Assembly: GCA_033032865.1 (NCBI GenBank)
Contig: JAWHQI010000028.1
Coordinates: 10,001,001 to 10,065,000 of the forward strand
Length of the DNA: 64,000 nt
Source of the DNA: Dactylorhiza incarnata
Taxonomy: Eukaryota > Streptophyta > Magnoliopsida > Asparagales > Orchidaceae
Direction: 5' to 3'
Shown here: positions 10,503 to 22,194 of the stretch, in pieces
Position numbering within the stretch: position 1 is the stretch's first letter
Layout of the letters: each line of letters begins with the position of its first letter
Notes under the pieces: model-generated
What the model was told of the DNA's origin: nothing
Databases searched by the model: none
Seen by the model: only the letters and a program-made list of their open reading frames with translations
Made by a program: the position numbers and the translations under genes

Positions 10503-11682
10503 TGTTAAAATTTTTGATTTGAACCATTTAGGAGTAAGCAGGAGTTGCATCAACTGAGTTAAAGCCAAACAACCACAATGCCACACAGCAACACAACAAA
10601 CTTTATTGAAACACAAACTTCATTTACAATGCGAGGTATACATGGCGAGACATGATTCATCAGAATCACGGAGGCGAGAAGAACAAAACACACCAAAACA
10701 AAAAACTGGCGGCTAGACAAGCTGAGACCGCACAGACCGCTCGACTCCAGAAGTCGCCCGGCTTGTCCTGAGACCGCGTGAACAGAAAACCGACAAGCTG
10801 CCTGCACTGCAAGTCCGCCACCTCAGACCGCACGAACTGGAGCTTTATTGGAACAAAGAACTGAAGCTATCGCCAGACCGCAACTCAGACCGCCTAACCG
10901 CTGAAGGTCACCTGATCACTGAGCTCGCTGCGAACAGCACAAGAACGAACATAAACCAGTTCGCAGACTGACCACTGCCGAACTGTTTATTCAAGCCGTT
11001 GGGAATCATCAAGGAAGGAGACCGCAACCTGCTGACCGCAAACCTGCGAACACAACAAACAGTCAACTCGCTTCCGAGACTGCCCGACCTCAAAGTGAGA
11101 CCGCACGAATTAGCCCAGGCTCAGTTCTTACAGTTCTCGTTAGGAATGACGGGCCCTGCACCTCTATTTATAGGCGGGTAGACGGATGTCGTCACCGCAC
11201 AGAAGAGATACAATCACCACCTGTCAGATCGCCAGCGGTCTCATAAGTCAGACCGCGCGACCACACTACTTGGACGATCATCCCACCAAGGCACAAATCA
11301 GCAGACAGGTCACGCAAAGGTCGTGCGAACACGAGATCGCACACAAGCCGCGCGGTCACAAAAGGTACTCCTCCCTTAGACCACCAGGAGCAACCACGAA
11401 CCATCTGTCCAACTTCAGACAAGTCGCCAGATCGCCAGGACAGACCGCCCGGATAGATGGTCATATAAGAACAACCTGCCCGGTCTTCCAACAAGGAAGA
11501 CAGACCAACCAGCAGATCAACTCGGGAACAGACCACAGCTACAAGTAATAGACCGGCAGAACCATCAGTCCGCTAGAGCAAACCGGCAGAACCAGACCGG
11601 CAGAATAAACACAAGTCGCGCGGTCTCGGCGGTCTCCAAAAAACAGACCGCCCAGTCTCTACTTCACTTCAAAATTTCAACA
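10503..11682 (-). mobile_element. solo LTR (family S, 1180 bp) nested in family A
   Basis: Ends are TGTTGAAATTTTGA and its near inverse, with flanks ATTAT (10498-10502) and ATTAC (11683-11687), a one-mismatch TSD. The second family A copy at 18.6 kb lacks the block and reads straight through, an empty-site control. The TATA-like CTATAAATAGAGG at 11161-11173 on the minus strand sets the orientation. The block is saturated with AGACCGC/GCGGTCT words on both sides of the TATA. The TTTCAACA-type end resembles copia LTRs. No internal coding region remains. Confidence 0.82.
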
Positions 11683-13352
11683 ATTACAATATAGAGTACC
11701 ATGCGAAGTCGCATGCTCACGTGCATAAAGAAGATAATAGAGAGGATGTCTCATTATACACAAATAATTTATAGATTTCTAAAAGAGTAAAAGCATATTA
11801 CAACCACTCAAAATAGTGAACTACGGTGAATCATCTGGTCACGCATACGGAGAAAGTAAACTAAGCGCTGAGATGAGTATTGCTCAAGATTGGGGTGACA
11901 GACAAACTCCACTGAAATCCATCATTGTCGGTGACCATAGGCTCACCCGGTCACAATCTCTCCACGACACTAGACTGGTTCATAGCGAGAGTCGGTAGGG
12001 CTTTAGGTTAGAGATGGGGCTTGGGTTACGGTGAGGTAAACAAAGATAAACACGACGGCTGAGCTCACCTAAACCCAAATGAGCAAGCGCAAAGCACTAT
12101 CCAAGCAGCCATAATATGTGCGGGCGCACCACACCCCGAGACTTGAACTTAACAACATGGGTGTGTGCACCACCTACTTCCAATCATATATTTATACAAA
12201 GATTTTTTCCATTAAGCTCATCTTTTTTTTCTTTTTTTTTCACTTCTTTTTCTTTTTCTCCCTTTTTTTCTTTTTCTTTCTTTAGTGATTTCAGCAAATT
12301 TTCAAAGATGCACATCCATACTTTCACATTGTATTTCCACAATCAACACCACCAATTTAAAATTTAGACAAAGTGCTTGCATCAAGGTGTGCGACTAGGA
12401 TTGGAGTTTAGGCTTTGGTGAACAATAGTGGAGCTGAACCACAAGAATAGGGTATGCACAAAGGGGCTAGTGAGGGAAGATATCAGGAATGGCACAAAGT
12501 CTCAACCGGGCCAAAATAATGGCCTACGTCATTCTCACGCACTAGAACTATCCTATGCCAATGCTTCAAGAATCGCTTGGGGCAAGTTCTAGCCACCGAG
12601 AAAGATTCTCCTTTCTCCCGACTCAAGCAATACGAGTCTAGCGATTGTTTGCACACATCCCTATGCTACCATTTGATTCACACCGGGTTCACCATTTGAG
12701 TAGAGTAAACAACATTTACACTAGTAGAAAAATATAAAACCATAAGTATAAAAAGAAGTCTAATCTACACAAATTTCTATGCAACCGAGCACTCGACTAG
12801 GAGCACTACTAGAGTCAACATTTTACTCTGTTACATAGTCCTAAGCCATCACCTAGACTTTCCCAAATATGCAGAAGAATTAAATTCAACTCAGAGCATG
12901 CATACAGATGAGTACGCACTCAAGTGGGTGTTGTGGTATGCGGTAAAGATGAACAATACTAAATAAATGTGATAAAATTACTTTTAGTATGCAATGCAAC
13001 GTGTGCTTGCACAGTGGGTAACAAAAAGCAGCTCTCGCCCAGACTTAATCTAAACAATCCAACACAAGATATAACCATGAAATTTAAAATGAAGTCTAGG
13101 GAAAGAGAGTACCCAATGCTCCGTAGTGAGCATACCAGAAGATTGGCGTGTAAACCAAGAAAAAGTTGCAGCATCCGCCATCCAGAAGAAGGACCTGCAT
13201 GGGTGAGCTCTGCAAAAACAAAAGAAAATATACAAAATAAAATGAAAAACACTAACTAAACTACACTAGATGAAATAAAAATTGCAAGAAAAGTTAAGAT
13301 AACTACTTAGGTTATTGTCATCCCAGCACGACTTATTCAAACCTAAAAATAT
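11683..13352 (-). other. non-coding internal region of family A
   Basis: No supported gene. 12210-12290 is a T/C tract (CTTTTTTTTC-like), matched at 19165-19225 in copy 2. Sequence from 11683 to about 12970 is collinear with 18630-19929 of copy 2. Confidence 0.6.
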
Positions 13353-14596
13353 CTAGCTAATGGGAGTATAGAAGGAGAAGTGGAGAGGCAACTGTTCTAA
13401 TATGTGTGTCGGTAGCGGGTACCAATACGGCGATAGAATAGTTACTCCCCTACCTAAATAATAATACCTGCTGAACACAGGTAGAGGAAATAGGAAGTAA
13501 GAAGGGGAGGAAGACTGGTCCTCACTCATCTCACCACAAAATAAATCCTTGCCCAGCAAAGTGTCATCTCCAGGGAGGCAGCAGGAGGAGAAGGCAATGA
13601 GTGGATATTCCTCTACGGAGGGGGGATCAACCTCCTCACATAAGAGGATGCTCTCATCATTGACTTGAGCATCATGCTCCAAGTCCTCCTGGGTTACCTG
13701 TGGAGGCTCAACCTGCATAAGCTCGGATAGAGACGGGGGGTTAGGGAATAAAAGAGAAGAAAGACATAAATGATCTAAAATCGGGGGAGTGGTCCCGGTC
13801 TCACTCCCATCAGATTGGGGAAGTAAAATAATGTTGGCATTGTTAACAACGCCGCAAGGTTCGGTGGGATCAATGGTGACCTTCCCCAGGAGTTGGACTT
13901 CCTCCACCGGTGCTGAGGAAAATCCTCTTCACCTAGAAAGTTGTCCTCCTCCATAGGAATAGGCACAACACAAAGATTGCCTGCCTCTTCTTGCGACGCA
14001 TCTTCAACAATGTTTATCAGAAATAAATGTAATAGAGTGCACAATAGGGGGAGGAATAGGGCTTGGAAAAAAGTCAAGCACCGATTCCTCACAAAGAATC
14101 GAATCTATGCATGGTGATATATGTGCAGGGGAGGTGGGCTCAGCTATGTCAGAGCCTAGATCAGCCACACAGCTGGTGACTGTGTCCACTTCATACCCTT
14201 CAAAGCTTGAAGGTGAAATGGGCACATAGACAGATGTTGAAGTGTGCTGCCAGAAGTCGGAGTCGGGACGATCCGGATATCCGGCTCATCATCCTCGTCC
14301 ATTTGGCGAAGGAATACAGCGCAATCCTTCAAGGCATGATCCATGCTTCGACAAAACAAGCACTGTTTTGCATTTTTCTTCGGCTCAAATTGAACCGGAG
14401 ATGAATGCGAAAAGGGCATGTGCGGAGCGACCGAGTAGTCGTAGGACTTACGCACACCATATGGAGTACCGGACGAATTCGGTGCTCCATGTACTGGGCA
14501 TTGAGTGCTAGGGTTACTATCTCCCTTTGGACATCTATCACTAGCATGAGTTTTATCTCCACAAAAGTGGCAACGAATATTAAACGAAGCCCACAT
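13353..14596 (-). pseudogene. family A gag-like ORF with two zinc knuckles
   Basis: It starts at the first ATG about 200 bp after the primer site. Residues C9-C12-H17-C22 (CHFCGDKTHASDRC) and C79-C82-H87-C92 (CLFCRSMDHALKDC) are two perfect CX2CX4HX4C nucleocapsid-type knuckles. They would bind RNA during packaging. No capsid-like domain is recognised before them, which is unusual because knuckles are normally carboxy-terminal in Gag. After residue 125 the frame shifts (near 14220 and again near 13910) and continues as an acidic, proline-rich sequence to 13353. I cannot assign the tail. Confidence 0.65.
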
Positions 14597-14788
14597 AGTA
14601 TGAAGATGAAAAGATTCAAAATGAACACGCTATTGTGCAAAATAATACACCCAACAAAAATTTACTGAGCAACCTAATAAAAACAGGAAAAACAGACTAA
14701 GAAGAAATAAAGCAAAAGAATACAATACACAAATGGAAGGGCTTTAATCTCAGATTCTCCCTCTCCAGAAAACTCACACGACTGTGTT

Positions 14789-14805
14789 CCCCGGCAACGG
14801 CGCCA
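14789..14805 (-). promoter_or_regulatory. primer-binding site, tRNA-Asp type (family A)
   Basis: The minus strand reads TGGCGCCGTTGCCGGGG, complementary to the 3' end of plant tRNA-Asp(GTC) as I recall it (CCCCGGCAACGGCGCCA). It lies six bases inside the right LTR, so the element runs on the minus strand. Athila/Tat-group elements commonly use such sites. Confidence 0.85.
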
Positions 14806-14811
14806 AAAACT

Positions 14812-16408
14812 TGATGCGCAAATCTTAGCACACCGCTATAGGCGGTAGCAAGACTGCGGCACGAAACGGCAGTGTACCGATCGTTCAAGTAATATAAAAT
14901 ATGGGAGTGAATCCCCAAGTATCGATCTCGAAGGAACACAGTAAAGTGGAGTTTATTATTGAGGAAGGACTTGAGATTGAAGTCCTTAATTCGCATGGAA
15001 GGCGGGAGAGTTGATTTGGCTTTTGGAAAATAAAAGAAAATACTACAACTACTCCTATGCAATGCCGCTATGCAATGCTTCGCTTGGAAGGATGGACACT
15101 AGGCAGTCCTTGAGCACGCTGCTTCGCAAGGGCGGATGGACGAGTATGCTAGCGGAATGAGGGTCGCAAGCACCTCATCGACAAGCACGCCACTAGCAAT
15201 AGCTAGTGCGGCGAACGAACACAATGGCGGAATGGTGGATGGAATGGGGCGCTCTTCACTTGCATAAACCACACTTAATGATTTCACATAGACATGAAAT
15301 ATTGAATAACAACACAAGGTTTAGCAAACATTGTTCATACACCCAAATAATTAAGGAATAACACACTACAATGTAAAGGAGGTTGAGATTACAACCAAAG
15401 CACGAAGACTCATCGGGGGTTCACGGCCGGAATCTAGGGTTGTCAATCCTTGTCCGAGCTCGGGCTCCAACTGCCGTCCGGGGTCCGGAAGAGCTGTCAC
15501 TTTCTTCTATTATACCTATCTTGTCCATCAATCTTCTTTGGCCACGATCTCACTGGAGAACCTCACAAGTGCAGCACGGAATCCCTCAAAATGGAGCTTT
15601 GGAGGTGCACGAACAATGGAGCAGGCCTAGAGGATGCTCCGGCTTGAGATTTGTAAGAGAATGGCGGCCGGAGCTCCTCCCGAAGGTGGCGGTGATGGAG
15701 CAGCGAAAATGGTGTGGAACTAGAGCTCTGGGTGCGAGGAAAAAGGTCGATCCGGAATAGGGCAAGAGCTGCAGCTTTTATACAAAATAATCAGAAATTT
15801 GGTCACGCACGGTCGAACGCACGACCGTGCGTGAACCGTGCGATATTAATCGTAAATAAAAGAAGGATGCGGCCCAGATTGCTCATGCATTTTACTCACG
15901 CACGATCGAAACTGTCCATGCGCAAAAACGCACGGGTAAATTCAGAAAAGCCAAAAAGCAAGGCTAAATAGATCGATCGTGCGATTCCTTCACGCACGGG
16001 CACTGCCCGTGCGTAGAGATGCACGATCAACGACAGAACATTGTATTCCACCCCAGAAGAGAACGCACGATTGCATTCGACCGTGCGTCAAGGAAAATGC
16101 ACGACCGTGCGATATGCGCAGTCATGAATTCTGGATAGAAATGGATGAACCATCCACCTGCATCAACCACAACGCAGCTGGAAATACCCTTCCAGCTCCA
16201 ACATGAAATAAAAATACGATGGGGAGCACATTTTTCTTACCCCCAACAATGTAGCGTGCAATTGCACACCAAAATGGGCCTAAACATGTACTTCAAGTAA
16301 AAGCATGAACATGGTGAATATAAACAAATACTAACAAAAACTGAAGTACAAATGCAGGAAAAATAGCCCGGATGAGTCCGAAAATCAGTATATAAATTGG
16401 ACTCATCA
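14812..16408 (-). repeat. family A 5' LTR (1597 bp)
   Basis: It has the same ends as 8821-10418. The minus-strand TATA is TTGTATAAAAG near 15775-15785, and the CpG word array lies at 15803-16125. The outer edge meets the TSD copy ATATC at 16409. Confidence 0.92.
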
Positions 16409-16891
16409 ATATCCAGTGAGGGTCACTATCTACTTCTTCAAACTTCTTGGGTTCATATTGTGATACAAAACATTGCAGCATTGTCTCACTTGTGAGTTGT
16501 TTCCTTTTCTTGACTCCAGCTGTCAAGTCTCCAATTACTTGTGTTGGAGGACGATCTTTTTGAGTTATCCTGGATATTGTGGAGTAATCTAGGAGATTCT
16601 CTTCTTCCTGAGGTGTCACTTGCTCAGTGACAGTGGGGGCTTCATCCTCATTTACTGGGATGATGTTTGTGGCTAGTAGCCCAGGTGCTGTTGTTCCCCC
16701 TTCATCTACTGCAGAATCTTCACCTGAGACAGTGTCACTCTCCTATTGTCCTTTTTACTGAAACACAGATGGATGGTCCACTATGCTCATCCTTTCAACT
16801 TTTTATGCTAGCTAGTCTTCTTCCTGCAGAATAGTGCTAGTGGAAGTTTCCTTCCCCTTGTTAAACATGTTAGTTTCATCAAAGACCACAT
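16409..16891 (-). pseudogene. copia integrase tail and spacer to RT (element H)
   Basis: The minus strand begins HVVFDETNMFNKG, the conserved end of the copia integrase region. A variable Ser/Thr/Glu-rich spacer with several stops follows, then EPKKFEEVDSDPHWI, the lead-in to RT. Reading continues in frame at 8820 once the family A element and one TSD are removed. The upstream integrase core is missing because family A copy 2 abuts at 16892. Confidence 0.88.
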
Positions 16892-19800
16892 TGATACGCA
16901 AAATCTAGTACACCACTATAGGCGATAGCGAGACTACGGCACGAAACGGCAGTGTACCGATCATTCAAGTAATAAAAAGATGTGGGAGTGAATCCCCAAG
17001 TATTGAATTTCAAAGGAACACAGTAAGGTGGAGTTATCTATTGAGGAGGACTTGAGATCGAAGTCCTTGTGATAGATGGAATGCGGACGAAAAGGATTTT
17101 GGTTTTGTAAATAAAATAAAATAACTATAACTACTCCTATGCAATGCCACTATGCAATGCTTCGCCAGGCGGGATGGAAAACTACGTAGGCCTTGAACGC
17201 ACTACTTCACAAGGGAGGATGGACGAGAAGGCTTGCGGATGGAATGGTTCGCACCGGCGGAGTCGAGCTGGATTACATGGGTCGTTAGCACCGCTTAGCT
17301 TGGCGGATGGAAGAGTAGGCACACGGAATGGGCGAGTTGGCTAGCGGAATGAAGTGGAGGGTGGAGTGGAGTTGGTGGCGCACCTCAAATAAACATATAA
17401 ATGAAAGAGAAATTTCACATAGACATGAAATAAACACTACAAATAAAAATTCATATGTTCCACATCATCAAATAATAAGAATTACATTCATATACATAAA
17501 CACAAATAAGAGAGAAAGGCAAGATATACGACCGAATCCGGAGGCTTGTTGTAGATTCTCGGTAGGAATCACCAGGTTGTCAATCTGCATCCTAGCTCGG
17601 TCCCAACTATCGTCCGGGCTAGAGGAGGGATGTCACTTCCTCCCAATGGACCCGTATTCTCCGGTAAACTACAATCCGGCCACGGCTGATACGAAGAGCT
17701 CTTGCTTGGCGATGAAGATGGAGGCGGAATCCTCTCCTTGAAGCACTTGGATGATGGAGGCGGCCAAGAGGATGCTCCGGCTCAAGATTTGAGCCGAGAA
17801 TGTGTCCGGAGCACCTCCAAATGGTGGGCAGTGATGGAACAGCGGACTGGAACGGAGCTGGAACCCTTAGGCGCGGGAAAGAAGATGGATCGGGCGAACT
17901 CTGTATTAGGTCAAGATCTACAGCTTTTATAGAAAATTGGTCAGAAATTGGTCACGCACGGTCGAACGCACGACCGTGCGTGGACCGTGCGATATTAATC
18001 GAGAAAAAAGGCCAAGAAGACGAAGCAGGCGCGCCCGTGCATTTTACTCACGCACGGTCGAAGCCGACCGTGCGTAAAAATGCACGGACAAATCCAGATG
18101 GCCAAAAATAAGGCTAAACAGGTCGATCATGCGATTCCTTCACGCACGGGCAACTGCCCGTGCGTAGAGATGCACGATCAACGATAAAACATCATTTTCC
18201 ACCACAGAAGAGAACGCACGATCACATACGATTGTGCGTCAAGGAAAACGCACGACCGTGCGATATACGCAGACATGAATTCTGGATAAAAAAATGGATG
18301 AACCGTCCACCTGCATCAGCCACAACATAGCTGGGAATACCCCTCCAGCTCAAGCATACACGCATAAAAAGAATAGGGAGCACATTGTGCTTGCCCCTAA
18401 CAACAAAGCGCGCAATTGCGCACCACAATGGGCAAGACATTGCACTAATAGTGAAAGCGCGAATGAGTAAAATATAAGCAATTAAGAACTAAGAATGAAG
18501 TGCAAAAGTAGGAAAACTAGCCCAGATGAGTCCATAAAAGTGTATATAAATGAGACTCATCACACCCCCAGACTTACCTATTTGCACGTCCCGAGCAAAC
18601 AAATCCTAAGCAGGCGGGAAAATGGAATAGCTAGCTTAAAAATTACAAAATGTAGTACCATGCGAAGTTACATGCTCATGTGCATAGAAAAATAGTAGAG
18701 AGGATTTCTAATTATACACATAGTTTATAAATTTCTAATAGAGTAAATAACTATTACTTCTACTCAAAATGGGAGTCGCGGTGAATCATCCGATCACACA
18801 TACAGAGAATGTAAAATAAACGCTGAGACGAACATTGCTCAAGTTGGGGTTCCGGACAAACTACACCGAAATCCATCGGTGTCGGAGACCATAAGCTCGC
18901 CCGGTCACATTCTCTCAACGACATTAGATTGGTTCAAAGCATGAGTCGGTAGGGCTTTAGGCCTTAAATGGGGCTTGGGTTCAGGTAGGGTATACAACGA
19001 TAAACAAGTGGGCTTTACGCACCTAACCCAAATGAGCTAATACAAAAAACTATCCTCAAGCACCACACAAACATAGGGTACACCACACCCCCAGACTTGA
19101 ACTTAACAACATGGGTGTGTGCACCGCCTACTCCCAATCATAAATTTATACAATGATTTTTCAATTAAGCTCATCTCTTTTTTTTCTTTTCTTTTCACTT
19201 CTTTTTCTTTTTCTCATTTTTGTCTTTTCAATTCATTTTCAGCAAATTGAGCAATAAAGCACAACCACATTTTCACAAAAGAAATTTACCACATCAACAC
19301 CCCAAATTAAAATCTGAACAAAATGCTCGCATTTGGGTGTGCGACTAAGATTGTCTTTGAGGCTTTGGTGAGGTATAGGTGGAGCTAAACAAAAGGATTG
19401 GGTAGGCACAAAGGGGCTAGCGATGGAAGATATCAGGAATGGCACAAAGGCTCAACCGGGCCAAAATGATGGCCTACGTCATTCTCTCGCAAAAGAACTA
19501 TCCTATGCCTATGCCTCAATAATCGCATGGAGAAAGTTCTTAGCCACCGATAAAGATTATCCTTCCTCCTGGCTCGAGAAATATGCATCTAACGATACTT
19601 TACACACATCCCTATGCTACCTTTTGATTCACACCAGATTCACCATTTAAGTAGAGTAAACAATATTTACACTAAAAGAAATGCATAAAACTTAAAGTAT
19701 AAAAAGAAATCTAATCTACACAAATCCCTTTACTCACATGAGTACTTGATTAGGAACACCAGAGTGAACAATTTACTCCACCACATAATTTAATAGCCAG

Positions 19801-19929
19801 CACAATCATTTTCCCAAACACACAAAGGAAATGTGTTATACTCGATACGCGCCTACAGCTAAGTACATGCTCCAGTGGGTGTTGTGGTGTGCGGTAATGA
19901 TGAACAATACTAAATAAATGAGATAAAGT
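16892..19929 (-). mobile_element. family A second copy, truncated
   Basis: LTR 16892-18562 (TGATACGC... to ...ACTCATCA) is followed by the PPT complement and 1.37 kb of internal sequence collinear with 10419-12970. The S solo LTR is absent. The far half and the other LTR are missing; homology ends at 19929, where TGTAAGACCC begins. The LTR has a minus TATA (CTATAAAAGC near 17925-17935) and the GCACGGTCG-type array at 17950-18268. It is more diverged from copy 1 than copy 1's own LTRs are from each other. Confidence 0.85.
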
Positions 19930-20610
19930 TGTAAGACCCCCATCCCCATTACTAGGAGGGTTACCTGGGTCTTATGCCCAGAACAGCCGCCTAACGGATG
20001 ACACCAACACACGGGTTAGTCGCCACCGCAAGACGCCAATCCTGCCGGCTATTATTACCAATTAACATTAGGCCAATAGAGAAAAGAAAGACAATAGAAT
20101 AAACTAAGTCCACATCACAGCTTTATAACTGAAAAGAACATAGTACAGCACAGAACACAAAAGAGAGAAGGGCTTATACCCGATACATGTCCAAAATATT
20201 ATATATAACTCTCTCTCTCACTACACTACATGCGGAAGCTAAACACTCATCTCTCTCAGCACCTGTCTCATAGCGGTAGTAATGTGCGGCATCTGCTCCT
20301 CAGGTCCTGTCTCGTCTTCTAGCTAGGGCTCCATCACCTCGGGCACCTACGGTCACAACCGACCGTTAGTCATAAAGACTAAGCCGATTTTGTGCCCGCC
20401 TCCCCCCATGACTCCTAGGCACCGAGCGGGAGGAAGAAGCAGAGGACAACAAAGTGGAGTAAACAGAAAGCAGGTGACAGGGAAATCAAAGCTAGCAAGT
20501 ATATGTATATATGCAAGCACTACTCTAACAGTGTAAACAAGTAAGCAGTAAAGAGCAGTAAAAAAGTAAGTAGTAAAGCAGTGCACGCAAGTACAACAAA
20601 CAAGTAAATA
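19930..20610. repeat. LTR-like block starting TGTAAGACCC, truncated
   Basis: TGTAAGACCCCC is typical of gypsy LTR starts on the plus strand. The other end is cut where the copia fragment begins (about 20611). On the minus strand a short readable stretch (EQMPHITTAMRQVLREM) resembles the start of a gypsy gag, so a minus-strand leader is an alternative. A CT microsatellite lies at 20208-20222. Orientation is unresolved. Confidence 0.4.
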
Positions 20611-21366
20611 ATTCAAGAGATTTGGGATGGAAAATGCCTCTGTCATGAAAACCCCCATGGCTACCAATGCTGTTTTGGATAGAGATGAAAACGGTAAGCC
20701 CTTTGATCAAAAGACTTACAGAGTAGCCATTGGCTCTCTTCTCTTCCTAACAACTAGCAGACCAGATATTATGTTTGCTACATGTATTTGTGCAAGATTT
20801 CAGGTTGTCCCAAAGGAATCTCACATGAGTTCTGTCAAAAGAATTCTTAGATATCTGAAGGGTACTCCTGAGCTTGATTTATGGTATCCAGCTGAATCTG
20901 GATTTGAATTGGTTGGTTATTCAGATGCAGACTATGTTGGATGCATGATGGATAGAAAAAGCACTTCAGGAACATGTCAGTTTCTGGGTGCTAGACTGGT
21001 CTCATGGTTTAGCAAGAAGCAAACCATAGTCTCCACTTCTACAGCTGAAGCTGAGTATGTAGCTGCAGGAAGCTGCTGTTATCAAATTTTGTGGATGCAA
21101 AATCTGTTGTTGGATTACAACTTTTCCCTTGACAATTCCACAATTTATTGTTACAGCTCTAGTGCTATTTCAATTGCTTCCAATCCTTTTCTTCACAGTA
21201 TAACTAAGCACATAGAGATAAGGCACCACTTTCTCAGAGAAATTGTAGAGAAGGGTAAGATCAACCTTTAATACATATCTACTGAAATTCAAAGGGCTGA
21301 TATCTTCACTAAGCCGTTTGATGAAAGTAAGCACAAGTTCTTCATCAATGCACTAGGTATGCTTGA
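20611..21366 (+). pseudogene. copia RT end and RNase H (missing half of element H, opposite strand)
   Basis: It starts with KRFGMENASVMKTPM, the RT carboxy end, and continues YRVAIGSLLFLTTSRPDIMF, LRYLKGTPELDLWYP, the RNase H D-box GYSDADYVGC, STAEAEYVAA, and ADIFTKPFDESKHKFF. In the third catalytic region, CDN is replaced by CYS (position 176 of the open frame), and a stop precedes the last 50 residues. It begins within roughly 20-25 bp of where the minus-strand copia at 7193 stops, and no residues are duplicated. The right end merges into an LTR at GATGAGG. Confidence 0.9.
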
Positions 21367-22146
21367 TGAGGGGCAGCTAGCACTTACTGATTCCTTAGAA
21401 GGAACCGACCGGAGACTCGGAACTAAACACAGACCCTTGTCCGCGGCGAGGAGGTCCCACCACACACCCAGAAGATCTTTGAGCACTTCCCCTCCCAAGC
21501 CAAAGCTGAGACGGGCACCTTGGAGAGCCTGAGAGCTAAGCCAAGATAACCTAGGGAGGAAGAAGATCAAAAATATAAGATCGGAATGCTCTCCCCAGGT
21601 GCCCTTCAAGGTCTATATATAGTTCTTCAAATCCGGTCTGCTAATAGCGGGATTCCGCCTTACTCTTTTACTATACGCAGCCCAAAATGGTCTACCAACA
21701 CCCAAACTCCGCTGTTTGGAGGGGTTAACTGCAAACCACCAGGGGCTTTTAGGTAAAAATGACCATGGAACCTTCTTGGGCGAGCCGCCCATAAGAATCT
21801 CTCTCGCGAACTGAGAGGTTCGGCTCGCCCGCCTCCCTACGAGTAACCGATAAGGCTCTTGGCCCGCATTCCCTCATGCGAGTGACCGGCGAGAGCCCGG
21901 CTCGCCCGACAATCTTGCTCGCTAGCCTTCTTACTCCTTTCGCCTGACGGTTCCTTTGTATCTGCTCACCCCCTGGCAAACACCGGGATTGTAGACAATC
22001 CCTGCTCTTTGTGAGGCTACTTTAGGCTCGCGATGAAACATCCAACCCCTGGGGTTCACCGGCCTCTTGGTGACGTGGTGAGAATATTTTTGTGGGACCC
22101 ATGCCCACCGCTATAAATACCCTTCCTTCCGGCCGGTGCATGAACA
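21366..22146 (-). repeat. LTR X1, related to family T LTR
   Basis: The minus-strand reading of 21366-21760 aligns with 57690-58060 of the family T LTR: shared CCAAACAGCGGAGTTTGG, AGCTTTGGCTTGGGAGGGG, the TATA region (CTATATATAG at 21616) and CAGTAAG.GCTAG near the end. The upstream half is rich in GCTCGCC/GCGAG words like family T. The start (minus TGTTCATGCACC) follows a purine-rich tract. About 50 bp of the 3' end are missing compared with X2. Confidence 0.65.
22111..22120 (+). promoter_or_regulatory. plus-strand TATA box inside LTR X1, upstream of antisense ORF a
   Basis: CTATAAATAC lies about 75 bp upstream of the ATG at 22195, on the strand opposite to the element. Copy 2 keeps it (CTATAAATAA, 25083-25092). 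Confidence 0.5.
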
Positions 22147-22194
22147 TTTTCTTCCCACTCACTCCTTTCCCCGCTCTCCACTATTCCTTGCGAG

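Larger units (their letters stand above)
8821..16408 (-). mobile_element. family A non-autonomous LTR retrotransposon, complete with TSD
   Basis: Two LTRs (8821-10418 and 14812-16408) flank a 4.4-kb internal region. A perfect 5-bp TSD, ATATC, lies at 8816-8820 and 16409-16413. The element sits inside the element H copia RT; deleting it with one TSD restores the frame. Orientation comes from the tRNA-Asp primer site beside the right LTR and the polypurine tract beside the left one. The only coding trace is a short zinc-knuckle ORF near the primer site. Protease, RT, RNase H and integrase are absent, so mobility would have depended on proteins from another element. The primer type suggests an Athila/Tat-related partner (inference). 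Confidence 0.92.

Noticed and set aside
11192..11548. ORFs of about 115-120 codons on both strands in the S solo LTR
   Set aside because: They lie in an LTR rich in AGACCGC words with no protein motif; frames are open because of composition.
10503..11682. A DNA transposon or MITE, because the termini are 14-bp imperfect inverted repeats
   Set aside because: TG...CA ends, a 5-bp duplication, a TATA box with LTR-like placement and a TTTCAACA end fit a solo copia LTR better, though not conclusively.
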